From Verrucomicrobiota bacterium (GTDB taxonomy: Bacteria > Verrucomicrobiota > Lentisphaeria > Oligosphaerales > Oligosphaeraceae): 22,363 nt of DNA. The notes under the pieces are model-generated. The model was not told where the DNA came from. It saw only the letters and a program-made list of their open reading frames with translations, and did no database searches. Below are positions 13,129 through 19,383 of the stretch, piece by piece (position 1 is the first letter of the stretch; each line of letters begins with the position of its first letter). The translations under genes and the position numbers were made by a program. Location of the stretch: positions 1 through 22,363 of the forward strand of contig JAKLHU010000001.1 of NCBI GenBank assembly GCA_022709995.1, read 5' to 3'.

Positions 13129-14484
13129 TCACATGATGATGGAGCCGCCGGCCTGCAGCAGGCGCCTGGTCTCGGCGCTGTCGATGCGCGAGATTCCGCC
13201 GCCGCTTTGCACGGCCTGCCAGGCGGCCACGCCGGCCGCTTCGCCGCACTGGTTGAGGTTGACCATGACGCGGACGGCGCCGAACGCGTCGCGGTCGGCG
13301 TCCAGCATGCGGCCGGCAGCGAGGACGTTGACGGCGCCCCGGGGGATCAGGCAGCTCAAGGGCATCTGGTAAAACGGCAGCACCTGGCCCTCGGGCAGCC
13401 AGCGCCCGGAATGGATGCGTTGGTCGGCCTTGTTGACGCGCACCGTGCCGTCCAGCGACTTGAAGGTGATGGTCGCGTCCGTATCATTGTGAATGTCGAC
13501 CGGGTACGTGCCGTTGCCGATGGCGTCGGGGAAGCGGCGCCCGGCCAGCAGCTCCTCGCCGGTGAGCGTTCCGGCGGACTCGATGTGCAGACCTTCCCGG
13601 ATGCCGATCGCCGAGGGCAGCGCCTCCAGGCAGATCGGCCGGTCCGGGAATTCTCGGCGGAGCATGTCGAGAATGGCTTTGATCTGGCGGCGGGACGTGA
13701 TTTCCGCGCGGGTGATTTCATCGGCGTCGTTGCAGTCGCATTGCAGGACTCGCGTTCCGGCGAGCATGTAAAGCTGGCTGTTGGGAATGGGCATGCCCCA
13801 GAAGTAGCCGCCCGGCAGGTCCGGCAGCTCTTCGCGGTACTTGTCCATGCATTGCCGCAAGTTAAAGCCGTCCGGGAAGGACCAGCCGCTGAACCGGGCG
13901 CAGCTGGTCGGCGGCTGCGGGTGTTCGGGCCGGCGCATGGCCAAGCCGGCGCCACGCGCCAACACGCCATCGCCGGACGCGTCGATGAACACCCGCGCCC
14001 GGATGGCGAAACGGCCCGACTTGTCGTCGGCGACAATCGCCTCCACCTGGCCGGGGCCGGCCATGACCGCCTGCGAGAAAGACGTCTGCAGATACAGGGT
14101 GATGTTTTTCTCGGCCGTCACCATGGCGTCGAGTTCCAGGGTGAGCTCCTCGGAATTCAGGCGGATGCCGTAATAGTCGGTCGGCTTCCGGAAGGTAGTG
14201 CAGGCGCCGGTCTTCTCCAGGCGCTCGAGAGTCTCGAAAGTCAGCCCGCCGATGATCTGCTGTTGGCGGGTAATGTCGAACAGCGAGTGCCACATGCCGA
14301 CCAGCCCCAGGGTGGCCACGCCGCCCAAGCGGTTCGACTTTTCCAGCAGCACGACCTTCGCGCCCAGGCGCGCCGCCCGCAACGCCGCAAACACGCCCGT
14401 GCAACTGCCGCCAACGACGCAGATGTCGGCTTCGATCTTGACGGCCACCGTCTCGGGCGGCAGCGTAATCCTGCTTTTGTCCAT
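13129..14484 (-). CDS. FAD-dependent oxidoreductase (FAD_oxidored/PF12831-like)
   Basis: 451 residues from the ATG at 14484. The N-terminus has the dinucleotide-binding fold ADICVVGGSCTGVFAALRAARLGAKVVLLEK; the middle Gly of GxGxxG is Ser. It is followed by RLGGVATLGLVGMWH, a conserved segment of this family. The second FAD-contact region reads FIDASGDGVLARGAG, and the C-terminal FAD site is NVLAAGRMLDADRDAFGAVRVMVN. These enzymes are abundant in PVC and gut bacteria near glycan genes, and their substrates are mostly unknown. Start choice: the open frame extends to 14592, but conserved sequence begins near MDKSRITL; AAAGGA and GAGAAGA lie upstream. An ATG at 14496 is the alternative. It is 104 bp downstream of the serine hydrolase on the same strand. 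Confidence 0.85.
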   Translation of the reverse strand: MDKSRITLPPETVAVKIEADICVVGGSCTGVFAALRAARLGAKVVLLEKSNRLGGVATLGLVGMWHSLFDITRQQQIIGGLTFETLERLEKTGACTTFRKPTDYYGIRLNSEELTLELDAMVTAEKNITLYLQTSFSQAVMAGPGQVEAIVADDKSGRFAIRARVFIDASGDGVLARGAGLAMRRPEHPQPPTSCARFSGWSFPDGFNLRQCMDKYREELPDLPGGYFWGMPIPNSQLYMLAGTRVLQCDCNDADEITRAEITSRRQIKAILDMLRREFPDRPICLEALPSAIGIREGLHIESAGTLTGEELLAGRRFPDAIGNGTYPVDIHNDTDATITFKSLDGTVRVNKADQRIHSGRWLPEGQVLPFYQMPLSCLIPRGAVNVLAAGRMLDADRDAFGAVRVMVNLNQCGEAAGVAAWQAVQSGGGISRIDSAETRRLLQAGGSIIM

Positions 14485-14588
14485 GGTTCTTCTCATTCCT
14501 TTGTCATGATGGCTTCGCGCCCCGGCCCAAGGCAGCGGAGGCGGCCATGATGCAGCCGGGATGCACGGTCCGCCACGTGGTTTTCTCG

Positions 14589-15629
14589 TCATGGCTGGCG
14601 CAGCAGCCGGTCGATAATGGCAAAACGGTCCCGCTTGGCGCGCTCGTAGTCGCCGCAGCGCGTCGTCAGGACGATGGCGAAAAAGCGCCGCGGCACATGC
14701 ATGAGTATGGTTTGGCCGCTCCAGCCGGAATGGAGCAACGCGCTGCCGAAGGCGTCCTCACCCAACAGCCGGTCCCAGATGACCCATCCCAGGCGCCGAT
14801 AGCCGTCGAGCTGACTCTGGCGGTCCGGGGCCGCCTCGGCAAAGGAAGCTTCGGAGAACAGCGGCGACTGGCCGGGGACGGCGCCATGCCGCAAATAGCA
14901 GCGCAGCAATTTTGCCAGATCAAGGGCCGTCGTGAACAGGCCGGCATTGGCGGTGCTGCCGCCATCGCGGTAGATGCGGGCGGCGACGAAGTCGGAAATC
15001 CGCCCCGGCGCGTCCGTGCCCATGGTCTGAGCCAGCCGTACGCGGCCTGCTGTCGCCGGCGGCCGGCCCAATCGCGAATCCGCCATGCCCAGCGGCTGGA
15101 AAATCTCCTTGTCGCAGAAATCCGGAAGACGGCTGCCGGCGCAGCGTTCCAGGATCATGGCCAGGAGGATGTAGTTCCAGCAGGCGTACTCCGTCTGCGC
15201 GGCCGGCCGGCGCGGCGGCGGCGTGACCAGCATATTGCGCAGCATCTGCGCGCCCGATTCGTCAAAGTACAAACGCTGCTTCTGGCCGGGGACATCGCCG
15301 AAACCCGACGTGTGGTTGGCCAGCTCCCGCACGGTGACCGGCCGAAACAGCGGCGCCCGGAAGTCGGGGAGGTACTCGGTGAACGGAGCGTCGAAGTCGA
15401 TCAGGCCGCGGGAATGGCATATCAGCAGCGCCGTGATTCCAGCCGCGGCCTTGGTGACGCTGGCGACGTCGATGACGGTATCCAGGCGCATGGGTATTTG
15501 CCGCGTGTTTTCGGCATGGCCGGCGCACCGCGCGCAGACATCGCCGTCCACCGTCCCGGCCAGGACGGCGGCGCCGTGAATAACCCGGTCGTCGATCCCG
15601 GCTTGCAGAATGGCCTCAATTTCAGGCAT
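14589..15629 (-). CDS. Serine hydrolase of the class C beta-lactamase/esterase family (PF00144-like)
   Basis: 346 residues. The catalytic SxxK motif is ASVTK (Ser57, Lys60). The second motif, normally YxN, is EYACWNY with Tyr148 and Cys at the Asn position, a substitution I recall in esterase-like members. The third motif, KTG in beta-lactamases, is LLHSGWSG (His300-Ser-Gly). Other family features: RELANHTSGF (101-110), GLFTTALDLAKLL. No signal peptide is seen, so it is probably cytoplasmic, making antibiotic resistance unlikely and an esterase or peptidase role more likely. It starts 67 bp after the stop of the SpoIIE-type phosphatase on the same strand and may be co-transcribed. The ribosome site (GGAAAG/TGAG) is moderate. 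Confidence 0.87.
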   Translation of the reverse strand: MPEIEAILQAGIDDRVIHGAAVLAGTVDGDVCARCAGHAENTRQIPMRLDTVIDVASVTKAAAGITALLICHSRGLIDFDAPFTEYLPDFRAPLFRPVTVRELANHTSGFGDVPGQKQRLYFDESGAQMLRNMLVTPPPRRPAAQTEYACWNYILLAMILERCAGSRLPDFCDKEIFQPLGMADSRLGRPPATAGRVRLAQTMGTDAPGRISDFVAARIYRDGGSTANAGLFTTALDLAKLLRCYLRHGAVPGQSPLFSEASFAEAAPDRQSQLDGYRRLGWVIWDRLLGEDAFGSALLHSGWSGQTILMHVPRRFFAIVLTTRCGDYERAKRDRFAIIDRLLRQP

Positions 15630-15696
15630 GACAACTCACTTTCCAAACAACGGCCGTCAGCGCCTCTGGGCAGGTCCGCCGAGGCCGCCCCGCCGC

Positions 15697-17955
15697 CTAC
15701 AAGTTCTTGCTGACCGTCAGGACATTCTGCCCGTCAAGGTATTGATAGTCCACCGCGTCCATGCTCTTCTTGACCAGGTAGATGCCGAGCCCGCCGACTG
15801 GCCGCTCCTCGGCCGGGAGCGTCACGTCCGGCTCCGGCCGGGCCAGCGGATTATAGGGCACGCCGCGGTCGCGGAACTGCAGCACCACCCGCGCCGGCGG
15901 CCCCGGCTCCGGCCAAAACGCGACCGTCGCCTCGCCGGCGCCGGCGGCATACGCATAGCGCGCGATGTTGACGAAAATCTCCTCCGCGGCGACCTGAACC
16001 TGGTTCTGGACCTTCACCGACGCGTTGAGGCCGGCCAGCCGGGCGCCGACAAACTCCTGCAGCGCCTGGACATTCTCGACGGTCGCCGCCAAAACCACCT
16101 CGGCGGCGGCCTCGGCGGCGGCCCCGTGATATTCCAAAGTCAACATGGTAATGTCGTCCGCCTGCTGGGCCCCATCGGCAAAGGCATCGATCGCGGCCTT
16201 GATTCCCGCCAGAATCTGACTGAACGGCGCATTTTCCGGGGTGATCGCCTGCAGGGCCTGGACGAGGCTTTCCTCGCCCCACAGTTGTCCGGCGCTGTTC
16301 TGTGCCTCGGTCACGCCGTCGGTATACAGAACCAGCCGGTCGCCCGGAGTCAAGACAATCTGGTGACTGCGGTAGTTGACGTTATTCATGCCGCCCAGGA
16401 CCAGCCCCGGACGGATACGCAAGTAGTCATAACCGCCCTGGCGGCGCTTCAGAAGCGGCGGATTGTGCCCGGCGTTGACGCACTCCAGGCGGCCGCTGCT
16501 CAATTCCAGAATGCCCATCCAGGCGGTCACGAACATGCCGGCCTCGTTGTTCTCGCAAATCTGCCGGTTGCCCACGGTGAACACCTCGGCCGCCGACAGG
16601 CCCGAGGCGGCCAGATTGTGCAGCAGAGTCTTCGACGTCATCATAAACAAGGCCGCCGGAATGCCCTTGCCGGAAACATCCGCGACGAGAAAACAGACGT
16701 GGTCGGCGTCGATCACCTGGTAGTCGTAAAAATCACCGCCGACTTCCCGGGCCGTGTGCATGACGGCGCCAAGGCTGAACTGGGGATGATCGGGAAAATC
16801 CGGCGACGGGTCCGGCAGCCCCGAGACTTGAATCGCCTGCGCGAATTTCAACTCGGCGTCAATGCGGGCCGCCGTCTCCCGGATGGCGTTTTTCAAGGCC
16901 GCGACGGTGGAGTTGATGCCCTCGGACAAGGCCTTGAACTCGTTCGAGTTCTCGACGTCGACCTTGACTTCGAGGTCGCCGCGGGTGATGAGCTCCAGGG
17001 AGGAATTGACCTCGTAGATGCCGTCGATGACGATCCGCTGGACCAAAATCGACACCAGCACGAAAACAACGATGAAGAGCAGCACATTGACGACGACCAG
17101 CACCCCGATCACGGCGTTGCGGCTGATGTACATTTCATTCTTTGGCAGGATGCCGATGATGCGGTAGCCGTGATGCTCCTGCGCCACCCCGAGGTAGTCG
17201 ATGCCGCCCACCGTGACGTCGAAGCTGCTTTTCCGCAGCAGGGCCGGGCGGTTCAGGCCGGCCGCCATGAGCTCCGACAAGCCAAATTCCGACCAGCTGT
17301 AGCTCAAGACCTCGTGTCCGCGGCAAATCATGATCGAGCCATGGTTGCCGATGCGGAAGCCGGCCGCTATGCCGCGGATGTCGGCCAGCTTGGCCGCCTC
17401 CAGCAGACGCCGCGGGTGATAGCCGATCTGCACGATGCCGGGCGCGTCGCGCCTGGCCACACCGGCATACTGGAACAACTGGTGGTCGATGCCCTTGGGC
17501 TGCGGGTCCTGCACCAGGGCAAAGGCCGGGTCGGTCAGCGCCGGCAGAAACGCGGCCGACTGCGCGGCGCCGGCCATGTCATAGCCTTCGTAGGCCCGCG
17601 GAATCGAGGCGATCAGAATCCCCCGGGCGTCCGAGACGTGCAGCTCGTCGACATCGAGCAGCAGGCGGGTCGACTCCAGGTCATCCGGCGACGACAGCAT
17701 TGCCGGCGACAGCTCCACCAGCCGCGCCAGGGCCCGCGCCTTGCCCAGAGCCATCGTGCTGGTCAGCTCCGTGACCCGCCGGAGATTGTCCTCCATCGTC
17801 GTCAATTGCCGGCGCGCGTCGGCAATTTTCAACCGGATCAACGTGAGGGCATTGTCGCGGGCCTGCCGGGTCTGAATCAGAAAGGAGAAGGCAAAAGTCA
17901 AGGCAAACGCCGAGGCGATGAAAACAAACAGCCATTTCTGAAACGTCTTCCGCAT
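15697..17955 (-). CDS. Membrane sensor SpoIIE/RsbU-type phosphatase with C-terminal RsbW-like kinase domain
   Basis: 752 residues from the ATG at 17955. Layout: TM1 8-28; extracytoplasmic sensor 29-278, Cache-like (ELHVSDARGILIASIP); TM2 281-303; HAMP about 304-355; SpoIIE PP2C domain about 395-608; HATPase about 620-752. Phosphatase metal-site motifs are intact: GGDFYDY (406-412), ADVSGKG (425-431), YTDGVTE (544-550), QADDITML (598-605). The HATPase has an intact N box (AAEEIFVNIARYAY, Asn663), DRGVP (696-700) and GGLGIYLVKK (721-730). By analogy with RsbU and RsbW it should dephosphorylate, and may also phosphorylate, an STAS antagonist in response to an external signal. The STAS gene lies 22 bp upstream, so that is the probable substrate. 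GGAAGGAA (17966-17973) supports this start; an upstream in-frame TTG at 17985 would overlap the STAS gene. Rare pairing of opposing activities in one chain. Confidence 0.92.
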   Translation of the reverse strand: MRKTFQKWLFVFIASAFALTFAFSFLIQTRQARDNALTLIRLKIADARRQLTTMEDNLRRVTELTSTMALGKARALARLVELSPAMLSSPDDLESTRLLLDVDELHVSDARGILIASIPRAYEGYDMAGAAQSAAFLPALTDPAFALVQDPQPKGIDHQLFQYAGVARRDAPGIVQIGYHPRRLLEAAKLADIRGIAAGFRIGNHGSIMICRGHEVLSYSWSEFGLSELMAAGLNRPALLRKSSFDVTVGGIDYLGVAQEHHGYRIIGILPKNEMYISRNAVIGVLVVVNVLLFIVVFVLVSILVQRIVIDGIYEVNSSLELITRGDLEVKVDVENSNEFKALSEGINSTVAALKNAIRETAARIDAELKFAQAIQVSGLPDPSPDFPDHPQFSLGAVMHTAREVGGDFYDYQVIDADHVCFLVADVSGKGIPAALFMMTSKTLLHNLAASGLSAAEVFTVGNRQICENNEAGMFVTAWMGILELSSGRLECVNAGHNPPLLKRRQGGYDYLRIRPGLVLGGMNNVNYRSHQIVLTPGDRLVLYTDGVTEAQNSAGQLWGEESLVQALQAITPENAPFSQILAGIKAAIDAFADGAQQADDITMLTLEYHGAAAEAAAEVVLAATVENVQALQEFVGARLAGLNASVKVQNQVQVAAEEIFVNIARYAYAAGAGEATVAFWPEPGPPARVVLQFRDRGVPYNPLARPEPDVTLPAEERPVGGLGIYLVKKSMDAVDYQYLDGQNVLTVSKNL

Positions 17956-17977
17956 GAGGTCGCCATTCCTTCCGGGT

Positions 17978-18277
17978 TCAGACAAACGTCAGGATGTCCG
18001 TAAAACCCGTCATCTCGAAAACCTCCATCACGGCGTCCGGGACGCCGCGCAGCACCATGGCGCCGTGCCGGCTGCCCATCTGCTTCTGCGCGGCCAGGAT
18101 CACCCGCAGGCCGGCCGACGACACATAGTCGACGGCGGCGAAGTCGAGAATCAGGCTGGTGACGGCGGCGTCAATGGCCTTCAAGTCATGTTCCAAGGCC
18201 GGCGCCGACGTGGTGTCCAGCCGGCCGGCGAGGCTCACCGTGAGCTCCGCGCCGCGCAATTCTTTGCTGATGTTCAT
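17978..18277 (-). CDS. STAS-domain anti-sigma-factor antagonist (RsbV/SpoIIAA-like)
   Basis: 99 residues, the whole being one STAS domain as in SpoIIAA and RsbV. The key motif is LDFAAVDYVSSAGLRVIL (44-61); Ser53/Ser54 is the expected phosphorylation site, preceded by a strand and an acidic residue as usual. In partner switching the unphosphorylated form binds an RsbW-type kinase and frees a sigma factor or another target; phosphorylation by the kinase and removal by a SpoIIE-type phosphatase toggle it. The ATG at 18277 has AAGGG five bases upstream; a TTG at 18292 would add five residues. It lies 20 bp after the ABC-ATPase fusion and 22 bp before the phosphatase, so all three are probably one operon. 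No sigma factor is encoded in the window. Confidence 0.93.
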   Translation of the reverse strand: MNISKELRGAELTVSLAGRLDTTSAPALEHDLKAIDAAVTSLILDFAAVDYVSSAGLRVILAAQKQMGSRHGAMVLRGVPDAVMEVFEMTGFTDILTFV

Positions 18278-18297
18278 GCTGCCCTTGTCCAATCCGG

Positions 18298-19383
18298 TTA
18301 TGATTTCAATTTGAGCCTGAGCTTGTTGCGTTCCCCGCTCCGGGAGTAGTCCGCGTCCCGGGTCAGCCGGCTGATGATCAGGCGCGGCAGTTCGGTCGCC
18401 GCGGCCGTGTCGGCCAAGGGGTCGCCGGCGGCGCCCGCATAGTCGAAGAGGAGTTCGGTGTCGCCCTGCTCGTCGGAACAGCCGACGGCGATCTCGACGC
18501 TCTCCGCCCGCGGGAAAAGCAGCTGGAAGAGCATTTCCTCCACGACCAGCTGCACGTTGCGGACCTGCTTGCGGTTGAGAAGATGCCGCTGGCAGAATTC
18601 CTCCAGCTCGGCGTTGAGGCGAAAGACGTCGAAGTCACGGCCGGTCGCCGTGAACCGGTACAGGCTGATCTTGTTGAGGAAGGCGCGCGTCTTCTCCTGC
18701 TGCGGCGAGGTGAAAATCCGGGCGGGAGGGCCTTCTTCGAAAATCACCCCCTCGTCCATGTAGAAGACACGGGTGGAGACGTCGCGGGCGAACTTCATTT
18801 CATGGGTGACGATCATCATGGTCATGCCCTGCTCGGCCAGCCTGCGGATGACCGCCAGGACTTCGCTGACCATGGTCGGATCCAGCGCCGAGGTCGGCTC
18901 GTCAAACAGGACAATCGACGGGTTCATGGCCAGCGTCCGCGCGATCGCGACGCGCTGCTTCTGTCCGCCGGACAGCTCGTCCGGATACGCCATGGCCTTG
19001 CCCGCCAGGCCGACGGTCTCCAGCAGCGCCATGCCCGCGTCATAGGCCTCCTGGCGGCTTTTCCGCAGCAGCGTCTCCGGCCCGAGCATGATGTTCTCGA
19101 TCACCATCAGATGTGAAAACAGATTGAACGACTGGAACACCATGCCCATCTTCTGGCGCAGCCGGTAGATGTCCGCCGACGACGAGGACAGGTCCACGCC
19201 GTCGACCAGGATCTGCCCGCCGGTCGGCTTTTCCAAGTGGTTCAGGCAGCGCAGAAACGTGCTCTTGCCGGTTCCGGAGGGGCCGATGATGGAGATGATC
19301 TCCCCCTGGCTGATCTCGGCGTTGACGTCGCGCAAGACCACCGTGTCCCCGAACTTCTTCTCCAAGTGCCTGACTGTGATCAT
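18298..19383 (-). CDS. Amino-acid ABC transporter ATPase fused to a degenerate HATPase (RsbW-like) domain
   Basis: 361 residues. Residues 1-245 are a GlnQ/HisP-type ATPase with every motif intact: Walker [10 protein letters not shown] (34-42), Q-loop Gln84, LSGGQ (137-141), Walker B IVLFDE (157-162) and H-loop His194. A normal family member ends near 245. Here 115 more residues align by pattern with the kinase domain at the end of the neighbouring phosphatase: [13 protein letters not shown] (277-289) matches its N box, [11 protein letters not shown] (313-323) its DRGVP box, and [16 protein letters not shown] (331-346) its GGLG box. But the Asn is Gln287, and the DxGxP and GxG signatures are lost, so ATP binding there is doubtful. 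It could bind the STAS protein as a pseudokinase. The ATG at 19383 overlaps the permease stop (ATGA), with GGAGGTGAG just upstream, so translation is coupled. Confidence 0.9.
   Translation of the reverse strand: MITVRHLEKKFGDTVVLRDVNAEISQGEIISIIGPSGTGKSTFLRCLNHLEKPTGGQILVDGVDLSSSSADIYRLRQKMGMVFQSFNLFSHLMVIENIMLGPETLLRKSRQEAYDAGMALLETVGLAGKAMAYPDELSGGQKQRVAIARTLAMNPSIVLFDEPTSALDPTMVSEVLAVIRRLAEQGMTMMIVTHEMKFARDVSTRVFYMDEGVIFEEGPPARIFTSPQQEKTRAFLNKISLYRFTATGRDFDVFRLNAELEEFCQRHLLNRKQVRNVQLVVEEMLFQLLFPRAESVEIAVGCSDEQGDTELLFDYAGAAGDPLADTAAATELPRLIISRLTRDADYSRSGERNKLRLKLKS

Noticed and set aside
13114..14550. 478-codon open frame on the + strand
   Set aside because: Antisense to the FAD-dependent oxidoreductase. 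The product has no recognisable motif and shadow-like composition.
14589..15629. Call as an antibiotic-resistance beta-lactamase
   Set aside because: No signal peptide, the YxN motif is YAC, and KTG is HSG; this fits the esterase/peptidase-like members of the fold.
15610..18003. 797-codon open frame on the + strand
   Set aside because: It is antisense to the SpoIIE-type phosphatase, whose motifs are unmistakable. The + frame gives low-complexity Arg/Gly/His-rich sequence typical of shadow frames in GC-rich DNA.
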